64,000 nt of DNA from Paenibacillus sp. FSL R7-0204 (GTDB taxonomy: Bacteria; Bacillota; Bacilli; Paenibacillales; Paenibacillaceae). The stretch is taken from positions 496,001 through 560,000 of the forward strand of contig NZ_JBBOCA010000001.1 in the NCBI RefSeq assembly GCF_038002225.1, in the 5' to 3' direction. Of the stretch, positions 41,455-49,951 are shown one piece after another; position 1 is the stretch's first letter, and each line of letters begins with the position of its first letter. The notes beneath the pieces were generated by a model. It worked only from the letters and a program-made list of their open reading frames with translations, was not told the origin of the DNA and did no database searches. The position numbers and the translations under genes are program-made.

Positions 41455-42591
41455 ATGAAGGCCATATTGATTGACGATGAGAAGCCTGCGCTGCAGCATC
41501 TGGAGCGTATGCTCCTGAAGGATGGGCGTCTTACAATCACCGGGAAATTCACCTCGGCACGCCTGGGACTTGCGCATCTGGAACGGGAGAAGGCGGATAT
41601 TGTATTCCTGGATATCGGGATGCCGGAGATGAACGGGCTGGAAGCAGGTGAATACATTGCCGGTATCGATCGGAGCACCCGGATTGTCTATATTACCGCA
41701 TACAGCGAGTATGCGATCGAAGCCTTTGAACTCAATGCTGCGGATTATTTGCTGAAGCCGGTGACCTCCCAGCGGTTAAGCAAAACTCTTGAGCGGCTGG
41801 AGGTCGGCAAGGAGAGCGCTGAAGTGAAGATGCCGCCTGCCCCGGCGTCTGCGGCGCCCGTTAAGGAGCTGTCAATCCTCTGCTTCCACCGGCTTGAATT
41901 CACAGACAGCACGGAGCCGGGGCGGAAAATGCAGTGGAGAACAAGCAAGGCGCAGGAGGTCTTCGCCCTGCTGCTGCATAACCGCGGCCAGTGGATACTC
42001 AAGGACACCATTGTGGATCTCGTCTGGCCCGATTTCAAGCCCGAGAAGGCCGTAACGAACCTGCATACAACCGTATATCATATCCGCAAGCTGCTGAAGG
42101 CCTGGGATATGGAGGTGCTCGTCGAATTCTCGCAGGAGCGGTACAGGCTGACCAAGGAGCAGGTGCTGCTGGATGTGGAGGAGTTCGAGCTGGGCTACGC
42201 CGGTACTCCAGTGGAGTCAGAAGAGGAATGGCTGCGCCGGGAAAAGATATTGAAGCTGTACCGTGGAGACTATCTGCAGGAGCATCATTACGACTGGGCA
42301 GAAATCCGGCGCAAGGAGCTGCAGGTCCGGTATATCCGCATGGCGCTGCATTCCGCCGAATATGAGCTGTCCTCCGGGCGTCCCCGGCTGGCGCTGGAGC
42401 GGCTGCTGGATCTGCAGGCAGCAGATCCTTATTCCGACCAGCTCTGCAGGCTGATCCTGCGAAGTTACGCCGACCTGGGGGATTTCATCGGATTCAGGAC
42501 ACACTACGATAATTACAAGGAGCTCCTGGAGAATGAGTTGGGCATCCGCCCTGACCAGGTTATGGACAGCTGGGTCCAGAAGGTATTGTAA
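41455..42591 (+). CDS. Response regulator with REC, winged-helix and BTAD domains (SARP-like)
   Basis: A 378-residue protein: receiver (Asp53 in IVFLDIGMPEMNG, Lys in YLLKPV), then a winged-helix DNA-binding domain (about 145-235, RTSKAQEVFALLLHNRGQWILKDTIVDLVWP) and a bacterial transcriptional activator (BTAD) domain with TPR-like helices (about 240-378). It is the cognate regulator of the 7TM hybrid kinase 43 bp upstream (AGGAGGTGA RBS). REC-BTAD regulators paired with 7TM/LytS hybrids are a recurring Paenibacillus and Bacillus arrangement; targets are unknown, though the envelope genes that follow are candidates. Confidence 0.92.
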   Translation: MKAILIDDEKPALQHLERMLLKDGRLTITGKFTSARLGLAHLEREKADIVFLDIGMPEMNGLEAGEYIAGIDRSTRIVYITAYSEYAIEAFELNAADYLLKPVTSQRLSKTLERLEVGKESAEVKMPPAPASAAPVKELSILCFHRLEFTDSTEPGRKMQWRTSKAQEVFALLLHNRGQWILKDTIVDLVWPDFKPEKAVTNLHTTVYHIRKLLKAWDMEVLVEFSQERYRLTKEQVLLDVEEFELGYAGTPVESEEEWLRREKILKLYRGDYLQEHHYDWAEIRRKELQVRYIRMALHSAEYELSSGRPRLALERLLDLQAADPYSDQLCRLILRSYADLGDFIGFRTHYDNYKELLENELGIRPDQVMDSWVQKVL

Positions 42592-42738
42592 GCCCGTAGC
42601 CAGCCACTGCAAAACTGCTTGATGCCATTATTATTTATATGCTGTGGTATACATATTCAAGGCTGCGGGAGTTGAAACGGAAAGCGTCATGACAGCGTAT
42701 CAGAAGCATACGAATATTTAAGAGGAGATGGAGTGGGA

Positions 42739-42957
42739 ATGGATAACGGGTTGAAGGTCATCCTGTTCGAGAAGCTGCCTGAAGGCGACCTGCAAATGAT
42801 TGAAGAGCGTGTCTGGAGCATGAATATGGTTACGGCACTGGAACATGTCAATTATATTGTCGTTGGCGGCCGTGAGTTCGAGGCGGTAGAGGGAAGGCTG
42901 AATGTGGATGAAGGGAAGCTGGAGCTTCTGCTGGTTCCCATGCGTACGGAGGGTTAA
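42739..42957 (+). CDS. Small hypothetical protein heading the envelope module
   Basis: A 72-residue soluble acidic protein (GLKVILFEKLPEGDLQMIEERVWSMNMVTALEHVNYIVVGGREFEAVEGRLN) with a probable beta-alpha-beta fold; not recognised. Start ATG 42739 or in-frame GTG 42733, both near AGGAG and GGAG. It ends 2 bp before the next gene, so it is part of that operon. Confidence 0.72.
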   Translation: MDNGLKVILFEKLPEGDLQMIEERVWSMNMVTALEHVNYIVVGGREFEAVEGRLNVDEGKLELLLVPMRTEG

Positions 42958-42959
42958 GG

Positions 42960-43673
42960 ATGAATAACAGGAAAGGAGGTCCCAAGTTGGAAAAAGACGA
43001 AAGTGCTAAAGAACCCGCAATCAGCAGGCTGTTCACGCCGGACGGCAAGCCAGTCCGCGTATTATCCACCTCGCTCGGCATTGCGCTGCTGGCTAACGCA
43101 TTATTCATTCCCGGCAGCGCGGGTGCAAGCGGTAACGGCGGCGAGGAGCCTAAGCTGGTCTCCTGGTCTACCGAGGAAGTTAAGCAATATTTCGATAAGA
43201 ATGTAGACTGGAATATTCCTTACCCGGAAGATCAGGAAGAGAAGGTTCAGGAAGGGCAGGGGGCAGTAACCTCCGGCGGCACGACAGTAATCAACAATTA
43301 CGGCGGGTACAATTCGGGGTTCGGCTGGGATGATGTGCTTCTGTACCACATGCTCTTCAATAGCGGTTCGTTCTACTCTTCCAGAGGCTGGTATAATGAC
43401 CGGCCTACTTATTATGGCGGTACACGCAATACTTATAAGCCGCCCTCTTATAATAGCGGACGATTCCAGAACAAGCCGGTGGCCGGCTCGGTGGTGAAGC
43501 CGAAGACCTCAACTTCATCCACCGGCTCCATTACCAGAAGGAATACCTCTTCCAAATCGGGCGGCATCGGCGGCACCTCCAGCGGGCTGGGTTCGAGCAA
43601 ATCCAAATCCGGCTCCAGTAAAAGCTCGGGCAAAAGCTCGGTGCGCTCCGGCAAGAGCGGGTTCGGCGGATGA
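42960..43673 (+). CDS. YgiB/YjfM (DUF1190)-like membrane-anchored protein
   Basis: A 237-residue protein with one N-terminal hydrophobic helix (about residues 36-56), a Gly/Tyr/Asn-rich middle (VINNYGGYNSGFGWDDVLLYHMLFNSG), and a Ser/Gly/Lys-rich disordered C terminus ending GFGG. In E. coli, YgiB and YjfM have the same layout and lie next to the ATP-grasp enzymes YgiC and YjfC, exactly as here, with a 4-bp stop/start overlap to the next gene. The assignment rests mainly on this synteny and composition; sequence identity cannot be judged by eye. Confidence 0.65.
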   Translation: MNNRKGGPKLEKDESAKEPAISRLFTPDGKPVRVLSTSLGIALLANALFIPGSAGASGNGGEEPKLVSWSTEEVKQYFDKNVDWNIPYPEDQEEKVQEGQGAVTSGGTTVINNYGGYNSGFGWDDVLLYHMLFNSGSFYSSRGWYNDRPTYYGGTRNTYKPPSYNSGRFQNKPVAGSVVKPKTSTSSTGSITRRNTSSKSGGIGGTSSGLGSSKSKSGSSKSSGKSSVRSGKSGFGG

Positions 43674-44893
43674 TCCAGGCGGAGCAGGTATTCGAATATA
43701 TAGACCAGTCCGGTCTGGAGCGCGCTCCCCGGGTAGAGCGGCTGCATGAGCTGGGCTTCACCTGGGCCGATCTGGAGGACGAGGAATACTGGCTGGATGC
43801 GGTGGCTGTGATGCGCAGCGAGACCTATCAGGAATTGAGGGAAGCCGCCGCAGCACTATGGGCGATTCTGGATAAGGCTGTGCGTTATGTCCATCTCAGA
43901 CATGACCTGTACGACCTGCTGGGGATTCCTCCGGTGCTGTGGCAGATGCTGGATGATTGTCCATTGCCGGAGCCGGGACTGATCAGCCGGTATGCCCGGT
44001 TCGATTTTGCCGTGGCAGGGGATGGTACGATCAAGCTGCTGGAGCTGAATGCGGATACACCGACTGGTTATGTGGAAGCCTCCATTGCTACGCCGTGGAT
44101 CTGCGCGGAAGCAGGCGTCGGAAGCGCGAATGCAGCCATGAAGCAGCAGCTTGCCGCAGCCTGGAGCGTGGAACGGCCCGACACGGTAGCCTGTGTGGAT
44201 TATGGCAGCCATGAGGAGGACAGTGGAACGATTGAGGCGCTCGCCGCGCATAGCGGACTGGAAGTCCGCTGTGTCGATTGTCTGGATCTGTGGATTGATG
44301 AGGGTGTGGTCAAGGACGGGGAGAACCGGATCATAGAGCGGATGTTCGCGCTGTATCCGAAGGAGTGGATGGCCGTAGATGAAGGCGGCGAAGCTCTGGC
44401 TTACGCCATTGAGAGCGGGAAGCTCCAGCTGTTCAACGGACCGCATAGCATCATCCTCCAGTCCAAGGGGCTGATGGCTGCTGTCTGGGGAATGTATGAG
44501 CTTGGCCTGTTGTTCACAGAGCCGGAACGCGAGGCCATCTCCCGGTACATCCTGCCGACTTATAATAAGGCAGTCTTCTCGGAGAGCTTTGTATCCAAAT
44601 CCGTATTCGGCCGTGAAGGCGGATCTGTACGGATCTTCGATGACAGCGGCGCGCTTGAAATCGAGGACGAGGAGGGCTACGACAGCAGTCAGCTTTTCCC
44701 CGTGGTCTATCAGAAAAGGGCCGAAATGGCCCGGATCATGACGGCGGAAGGTGAGCTGCACCTGCTGACCGGCGTGTTCGTCATTAACGGAACGCCCTGC
44801 GGGCTGCTTGGCCGGGCCGGCGGGCCGATTACAGGCAATGCCAGTCATTTTATCGCGCTAGGAGTGAGGGGGCTTGAAGATGTTCAAGGATAG
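43670..44893 (+). CDS. Glutathionylspermidine-synthase-like ATP-grasp enzyme (YgiC/YjfC type)
   Basis: A 407-residue protein of the glutathionylspermidine synthase preATP-grasp/ATP-grasp family. Typical are RYARFDFAVAGDGTIKLLELNADTPTGYVEAS (near 110-140), FNGPHSIILQSKGLMAAVWGM, and a C-terminal YQKRAEMARIMTAEGELHLLTGVFVINGTPCGLLGRAGGPITGN. The amidase half of E. coli Gss is absent. YgiC and YjfC look like ligases forming a peptide bond to an amine, but their product is not known. It lies between the YgiB-like gene and a lipoprotein, overlapping both. Confidence 0.92.
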   Translation: MIQAEQVFEYIDQSGLERAPRVERLHELGFTWADLEDEEYWLDAVAVMRSETYQELREAAAALWAILDKAVRYVHLRHDLYDLLGIPPVLWQMLDDCPLPEPGLISRYARFDFAVAGDGTIKLLELNADTPTGYVEASIATPWICAEAGVGSANAAMKQQLAAAWSVERPDTVACVDYGSHEEDSGTIEALAAHSGLEVRCVDCLDLWIDEGVVKDGENRIIERMFALYPKEWMAVDEGGEALAYAIESGKLQLFNGPHSIILQSKGLMAAVWGMYELGLLFTEPEREAISRYILPTYNKAVFSESFVSKSVFGREGGSVRIFDDSGALEIEDEEGYDSSQLFPVVYQKRAEMARIMTAEGELHLLTGVFVINGTPCGLLGRAGGPITGNASHFIALGVRGLEDVQG

Positions 44894-45533
44894 AGAGGGG
44901 CATGCTGCCGGGCGCAGATCCCGGAGTGCCCTGCTGACTACATTGCTGCTGCTGGCGGTTATGGTGCTGAGTGCATGTTCGGCGAATAGCAGCAGTGTCT
45001 TTCATACGGGTACTAATACAACGGATAATGTATCACGTGTACCGTGGGATTACCGGGTGGTGGAAGGCAAGGTTGGCGATCTGGTCGGCAGCGATATGAC
45101 TATATTGCCGGATAATGAGCTGCTCCCCAACGACGGGAATTATGCTACAGGCGACACTATCTGGACGCTTCAGTTCATGGACGCCGAGCTGGTGACAGAT
45201 GCCGACCAGAAGAATGAGATCAAGCTGTCCGCCTGGACGACGCTTAAATCCTACGCCGATCAGAAGGCGGCCACGGAGGATCTGGCTAATCTCAAGGTAT
45301 CGATCACAACGGATGTGGACCTGGTTGGCGTGTACAAGACGGAATACCAGAGCAAAACCAGAAATTTCGCAGTGCTGGAGCTGCCTTCCGGCAACCGGAT
45401 CAAGCAGCCTATTGACGACAAGCGCTACGCCGCGCTGGAGAAGCAGAAGACAGCTTCTGTGGTGCTGGAGGAAGTACATGATTTCGCCGACTATGATTCG
45501 GCCTATGCGAAATTTCGGGGGTGGGCTAAATGA
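44880..45533 (+). CDS. Lipoprotein of the envelope module
   Basis: A 217-residue exported lipoprotein: basic start, hydrophobic stretch (19-34) and lipobox VLSAC. The mature part contains VPWDYRVVEGKVGDLVGSDMTILPDNE and looks like an all-beta domain. No family recognised. The ATG at 44880 (GAGGGGG upstream) lies inside the end of the ATP-grasp gene; a TTG at 44874 is an alternative. The stop overlaps the DUF350 start by 4 bp. Confidence 0.8.
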   Translation: MFKDREGHAAGRRSRSALLTTLLLLAVMVLSACSANSSSVFHTGTNTTDNVSRVPWDYRVVEGKVGDLVGSDMTILPDNELLPNDGNYATGDTIWTLQFMDAELVTDADQKNEIKLSAWTTLKSYADQKAATEDLANLKVSITTDVDLVGVYKTEYQSKTRNFAVLELPSGNRIKQPIDDKRYAALEKQKTASVVLEEVHDFADYDSAYAKFRGWAK

Positions 45534-45922
45534 CGATCGTAATTAATCTGGTGGTCAGTATTCTGACCATTGTTCTGCTTCAAGTGCTGGGTATGGTGAT
45601 CTTTGCGCTCATGACTCCCTTCAAGGATATGGAGGAGCTGAAGAAGGGGAATGTGGCGGTAGCGCTGGCGTTCGGCGGCAAGTTCCTGGCGACGGCGGTC
45701 ATTCTTGGAGTAGCGGCTTATACGAATACTTCCATCTGGTTCATGATGCTCTGGTTCGCGGTGGGCTATGTCTGCCTGATCGCCTCTTACTGGATCTTCG
45801 AGCTGTTCACTCCCGGCTTCCGGATTTCAGAGCAGCTGGAGAAGGGGAATACGGCGGTCGGCGTCATGCTCTGCATGGTGTTCATCGGTACGGCCTTCGC
45901 AGTCAGCAGTCTGATTATTTAG
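45530..45922 (+). CDS. DUF350 (YjfL-like) membrane protein
   Basis: A 130-residue protein with four helices (about 3-25, 42-60, 66-88 and 108-128) in two DUF350-type halves; the second contains EQLEKGNTAVGVMLCMVFIGTAFAV and the first KGNVAVALAFGGKFLATAVI, an internal duplication. In E. coli the relative YjfL sits in the yjfIJKLMC operon with YjfM and the ATP-grasp YjfC. The role is unknown but linked to envelope stress by context. Confidence 0.9.
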   Translation: MTIVINLVVSILTIVLLQVLGMVIFALMTPFKDMEELKKGNVAVALAFGGKFLATAVILGVAAYTNTSIWFMMLWFAVGYVCLIASYWIFELFTPGFRISEQLEKGNTAVGVMLCMVFIGTAFAVSSLII

Positions 45923-46011
45923 TTTTGGCAGACGGGCGGCGCCAGTGTCCCGCAAGGGACTCAGCGCAGGCTGCTGCCCGCCGGCTCAATTCACCCGGGA
46001 GGCAGGGATGA

Positions 46012-47031
46012 GTGTTGCATTTTCTAATCCAATTATCCGGCAAGCTGCTTCATCTCAAGAAGAAGTCCATTGCCATTATTATTCTGGCCTTCATTCTTCT
46101 AAGCGCAACCATCGCCTTCCTGCTGGAGCCGGATACGTTTCATAGCTGGTTCAACGCCTTTTATTGGGTAATGACCACCATGGCTACCGTCGGGTATGGC
46201 GATTACTTCGCCGCTACCGTCACCGGCAAGGTGTTTACGATTTTCTTATATATCTTTGGCATTGGTCTGCTCAGTCTGGTGATCGGCAAGATTATTGATG
46301 CCATGGGCGAGATGCAGCGCAGGAGAGGAGCCGGAACCTTGACCTTTCACGGACATAATCATGTGGTGCTGATTAACTGGAACCGCAAGACACAGGCGGC
46401 AGTAGATGAGATTCTCTGTTACGACAGGGAATGCAAAGTGGTCATTATCGATGAGAATGGAAGGCATCCGCTGGAATCTATGGAGCAGGTCCACTTCATC
46501 AGCGGCGATGCTGCAAGCGATGACGTTCTGCTGAAGGCGAATATCGGGAGCGCCAGAGCAGCGATTGTGTTCAGCGACACCCGGATCGACGAGGCTTCCT
46601 TAAGCGACGGCAAGTCGCTGCTGATTGCTTCCAGCATTGAACGGATTGCCCCGCAGGTACATACAACCGTAGAGATTATGCAAGAGAAGAACATTCAGAA
46701 CTTCAAGCATGTGCAGGTGAACGAGTTCGTGCTCTCCCATGATGCGATCTCCAGACTGGCCGTCCGCTCTGCCCTGCAGGAGGGGAATTCTGAGGTGATC
46801 ACCCAACTGCTCAGCCGCGAGCACGGGGATGATATCTATGAGATTCCCCGCCGCAGCGGCTGGACAACCTATGGGGAGGCCTTTCAGGACCTGCTGCGCC
46901 AGGGGGCGACCCTGCTGTCCGACCGCGGCGATCTGGGCATTAACCGTAAGCTTGGCCAGCCGATTCCGGCAGATGCCAGACTCTACATCGTGGCCGATGA
47001 GGCTACGTACCGGAGAATTAAAGAGAGCTAG
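46012..47031 (+). CDS. Two-TM potassium channel with RCK domain
   Basis: A 339-residue channel: outer helix (18-37), pore helix and selectivity filter TVGYGD (59-64), inner helix (70-92), then a cytosolic RCK/TrkA-N domain (HNHVVLINWNRKTQAAVDEIL, then VVIIDENGRHP and VHFISGDAASDDVLLKANI). The glycine-rich nucleotide loop is degenerate (INWNRKTQ), as in several ligand-gated RCK channels. Start GTG at 46012 with GGGAGG 9 bases upstream. It should gate K+ flux in response to a nucleotide, Ca2+ or another ligand, and ends the envelope operon. Confidence 0.92.
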   Translation: MLHFLIQLSGKLLHLKKKSIAIIILAFILLSATIAFLLEPDTFHSWFNAFYWVMTTMATVGYGDYFAATVTGKVFTIFLYIFGIGLLSLVIGKIIDAMGEMQRRRGAGTLTFHGHNHVVLINWNRKTQAAVDEILCYDRECKVVIIDENGRHPLESMEQVHFISGDAASDDVLLKANIGSARAAIVFSDTRIDEASLSDGKSLLIASSIERIAPQVHTTVEIMQEKNIQNFKHVQVNEFVLSHDAISRLAVRSALQEGNSEVITQLLSREHGDDIYEIPRRSGWTTYGEAFQDLLRQGATLLSDRGDLGINRKLGQPIPADARLYIVADEATYRRIKES

Positions 47032-47053
47032 AGACAATACCAAGGTATTCATA

Positions 47054-47096
47054 GGAGCTGTTCCGGTCGTTAAGACCTGGAGCGGCTCTTTTTTTG
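47054..47096 (+). terminator. Terminator of the envelope module
   Basis: GAGCTGTTCCGGTC and GACCTGGAGCGGCTC pair with bulges; T8 follows. Confidence 0.82.
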
Positions 47097-47154
47097 GGAC
47101 AAAAGGAGAAAAATGTGATACTGACACATAATGTTCGAAGAAACAGTAAATAAT

Positions 47155-47182
47155 GTGACAATAATTACCGTTATATTAGTAT
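47155..47182 (+). promoter_or_regulatory. Candidate promoter of the exopolysaccharide operon
   Basis: GTGACA (47155-47160), 16-bp spacer, TAGTAT (47177-47182), 37 bp before the TTG start. An inverted pair TGACACATAAT / ATAATGTGACA lies just upstream and at the -35 box, possibly an operator. Confidence 0.4.
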
Positions 47183-47219
47183 GAATTAATTGTTAGTTGT
47201 CATTTAAGGATGTGATCGA

Positions 47220-48380
47220 TTGGGAAGCAGATATAGCAAGGCTGCTGTTCTGGGGATGTCGCTGCTCTTGCTAACCTCCTGCAGCGGTAATCAGGCCGCG
47301 CCAGCGCCATCCTCTCCCGGCTATACTCCGGCAGTCTCTCCTACAGGGACTACACGGCCGGATGAAGCGCCGCAGCTAGAGCCTACACTGGAACAGCAGG
47401 AATTATTCAATTTCATAAATACGCAGCTTACAGGACCCGATGGTGTATATACGAATCTGAAGGAGACCTCTGAATCGGCAGAGGTGGCTACCGGCCATGA
47501 AATTTTGAGCGAGTCCGCATCTCTGCTAATGGAGACTGCCGTCCGTACCCGCAATCAGGAGCAGTTCGACCGGCAATGGGAGACGGCCCGCAGAACCTTC
47601 GATATGGAGGGAGGCTTCAGCTACCGCTACAGTCCCAAGCAGCAGAAGCGTTATCCCGTGAATGCAGCGGTGGATGACCTAAGGATGATCGGAGCGTTAT
47701 ATGAGGCAGGGCTGGCTTTTAACCAGCCGGAATATACCAGAGAAGCCGATAAATATGGAGAACGTTTCTATAAAAACAACACTAAAAAAGGTTACATTTA
47801 TGACATCTATGACAATTATTTGAAATTGGTCAACGGATTCGTAACTTTGTGTTATATTGATCTGAGTGTATTGCAGAAATTGTCGATATCTAGCGAATCA
47901 CAAGAGAATTTGTCGAAGAATATGAGTGGTATTTTGGAGGAGGGATATTTGTCCGATTCTTTTCCATTCTATGAGACCCGCTTCGATTACAAGAGTGGAC
48001 AGTACAGCTCTGAAGGCATCAACTCTGTCGAATCTCTGCTGACTATTCTGCATCTGGCAGAGACCGGCCGTCAGCGGCCGGCAAGCATCAGCTACATCAA
48101 AGCTCAGGTCGCAGCGGGAACTTTGTTCGGACAATATACCCGTGAGGGCAAGCCGGCTAATGACATCCGTTCAACAGCGGTCTACGCGCTCACAGCCATG
48201 ATTGGAGCCGTGCTGGAGGATGGTGAGCTCTATCAGTCCAGTATGGACCGGATGAATGAATTCAGGGTGACAGATCCTCTGAGTCCGCTATACGGCGGTT
48301 TCGGTGATCCTGCCTCCGGGCAGGCGTACTCTTTTGACAACCTCATGGCACTGCTGGCTTATTCCTATAAGGCTCCATAA
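47220..48380 (+). CDS. ydaJ: YdaJ-like lipoprotein with alpha/alpha-barrel glycosidase fold
   Basis: A 386-residue lipoprotein (lipobox LLTSC). The mature part has paired helices and motifs of GH8-like barrels (ESASLLMETAVRTRNQEQFDRQW, FSYRYSP, NAAVDDLRMIGALYEAG, GINSVESLLTILHLAETG). In B. subtilis YdaJ is the matching exported lipoprotein of the ydaJKLMN polysaccharide operon. BcsZ-type GH8 enzymes trim the growing glucan; a similar trimming or binding role is inferred. TTG start with AAGGA 9 bases upstream. First gene of the locus, followed by the GT-C gene after 23 bp. Confidence 0.82.
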   Translation: MGSRYSKAAVLGMSLLLLTSCSGNQAAPAPSSPGYTPAVSPTGTTRPDEAPQLEPTLEQQELFNFINTQLTGPDGVYTNLKETSESAEVATGHEILSESASLLMETAVRTRNQEQFDRQWETARRTFDMEGGFSYRYSPKQQKRYPVNAAVDDLRMIGALYEAGLAFNQPEYTREADKYGERFYKNNTKKGYIYDIYDNYLKLVNGFVTLCYIDLSVLQKLSISSESQENLSKNMSGILEEGYLSDSFPFYETRFDYKSGQYSSEGINSVESLLTILHLAETGRQRPASISYIKAQVAAGTLFGQYTREGKPANDIRSTAVYALTAMIGAVLEDGELYQSSMDRMNEFRVTDPLSPLYGGFGDPASGQAYSFDNLMALLAYSYKAP

Positions 48381-48403
48381 TATAACCACAAAGGGGAATC
48401 GGA

Positions 48404-49951
48404 ATGATAGACAACTTAGAGCTTACATCCACCCGGCCCGGTATCACGTTAGCTGGCTTTCGGATTACTCCGGCATTTGCCGCCGCGTTCTGTGTGCTGC
48501 TGGTGACGGCTATTTCGCTGTTTACCTCCCCTTATATCGGCATGGCGGATAACGGAGACTTTTACCGGATTATATATAGCAACGGCCTGTATTTCAATGC
48601 TCCGGACTATGACAGCCAGTACTTCGGCTATTTCGTGAAGCAGTTCGGAATCTTCCAATATTTCAACGAGAACAGCACGATGGTGGTCTCCTCCCAGTCT
48701 CTGTTCATCAAGCTGGCGATATTCGTGAACAAGCTGTTTTTCAGCCGCGAGGTCTTCGATATCCGCTTCCAGGCTGCAATCTACACATTGCTGTATGTTG
48801 CAGCTGTCTACCTTCTGGTTGAAGCGATCACGCTGAAAATGTCACTTAAGCGGGGGATGGCAGTCGCGGCACTTGCGGTGTTCATCTTCGGGGATACGGG
48901 TTACACCAACTATTTCAGCTCCTTCTTCGGCGAGAGCCTGGTGATGGTGACCATGATTCTGGTGTTCGCCTCCTGGCTGCTGCTGTACCGGAAGAGATAT
49001 AACGATTATGCCATGCTGGCGATCCTGTTGATCAGCACCCTGATCCTGACTACCTCCAAGCAACAGAATGCTCCGGTGGGGATGGTGATTTCCCTGCTCT
49101 CGATTCCGCTGGTGCTGATCCGCCGGGACAAGCTGTTCCGCTGGGTTACACTGCTGTCGGCCGGTCTGATGATGTTCGCCGGAATTGCGACGTATCTTAA
49201 TATCTCCAAAGAGTTCGTGAATATTAACCAGTATCATGCGATGACGCGCGGGGTGCTGATGGAATCCAAGAATCCGGAGATCGCGCTCGGTTCATTTGGC
49301 ATCAATGAACAATACGCGATTCTCAAAGAGAATACCTACTATGACCAATACGGGACGGTGGATGTGAAATCCGAGCTGCTGGATAAAAATTTCTATAGCC
49401 GCTACGGCTTCGTCTCCATTCTGACCTATTATGCTTCTCACCCGAATGAGCTGGGCTCGATCCTGGATACGGCTGCTGAGAGTGCCTATAAAATTAAGCC
49501 GGCGGCTATGGGTAACTATGAGCAGTCCGCAGGTAAGGAGTTCCGGGCGCAGAGCCATTTCTTCAGCTTGTACAGCACGCTTAAGGAGAAGCTGGCTCCC
49601 CGTCCCTTCGCCTTCATTCTTCTCTGGATGGCTGTAACGATTGGGGTCTATATGCCATCGTTCGTCCGGTCCATCCGGACCCGGGATTTCCGGGGCATGC
49701 AGCGTCTGCTTGTGATTCTGGCGACCATGCTGGTCGGACTGTCGGGAATCGTAGTCTCCATTATCGGGGCGGGTGACGCGGATATTGCCAAGCATGAATT
49801 CCTGTTCACTCTAGCCTTCGATCTGATTATCTTCCAGACGGCTGCCAGTGTAATCGGCCGCGGTATCTCTTCACGCAGATCGGTGCCGTCTGCGCCGTCT
49901 GCACGGCCGCTCAAGGATTATCCGGCACTGAATAAAGGGGTGGGCATGTGA
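48404..49951 (+). CDS. Polytopic GT-C-type membrane protein, WsfD-like glycan hexose transferase
   Basis: A 515-residue protein with about 11 helices. An acidic motif in the first external loop (GMADNGDFYR, residues 46-55) is where GT-C glycosyltransferases carry their catalytic Asp. The pattern fits the family annotated as glycan-biosynthesis hexose transferase WsfD. Such enzymes use lipid-linked sugars on the outer face. B. subtilis ydaJKLMN has no counterpart, so here the polymer may receive an added side sugar. The stop overlaps ydaL by 4 bp. Confidence 0.75.
   Translation: MIDNLELTSTRPGITLAGFRITPAFAAAFCVLLVTAISLFTSPYIGMADNGDFYRIIYSNGLYFNAPDYDSQYFGYFVKQFGIFQYFNENSTMVVSSQSLFIKLAIFVNKLFFSREVFDIRFQAAIYTLLYVAAVYLLVEAITLKMSLKRGMAVAALAVFIFGDTGYTNYFSSFFGESLVMVTMILVFASWLLLYRKRYNDYAMLAILLISTLILTTSKQQNAPVGMVISLLSIPLVLIRRDKLFRWVTLLSAGLMMFAGIATYLNISKEFVNINQYHAMTRGVLMESKNPEIALGSFGINEQYAILKENTYYDQYGTVDVKSELLDKNFYSRYGFVSILTYYASHPNELGSILDTAAESAYKIKPAAMGNYEQSAGKEFRAQSHFFSLYSTLKEKLAPRPFAFILLWMAVTIGVYMPSFVRSIRTRDFRGMQRLLVILATMLVGLSGIVVSIIGAGDADIAKHEFLFTLAFDLIIFQTAASVIGRGISSRRSVPSAPSARPLKDYPALNKGVGM

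Noticed and set aside
46008..46145. Alternative ATG frame at the K+ channel start
   Set aside because: It ends after 45 codons with no recognisable sequence; the GTG frame gives the complete channel.
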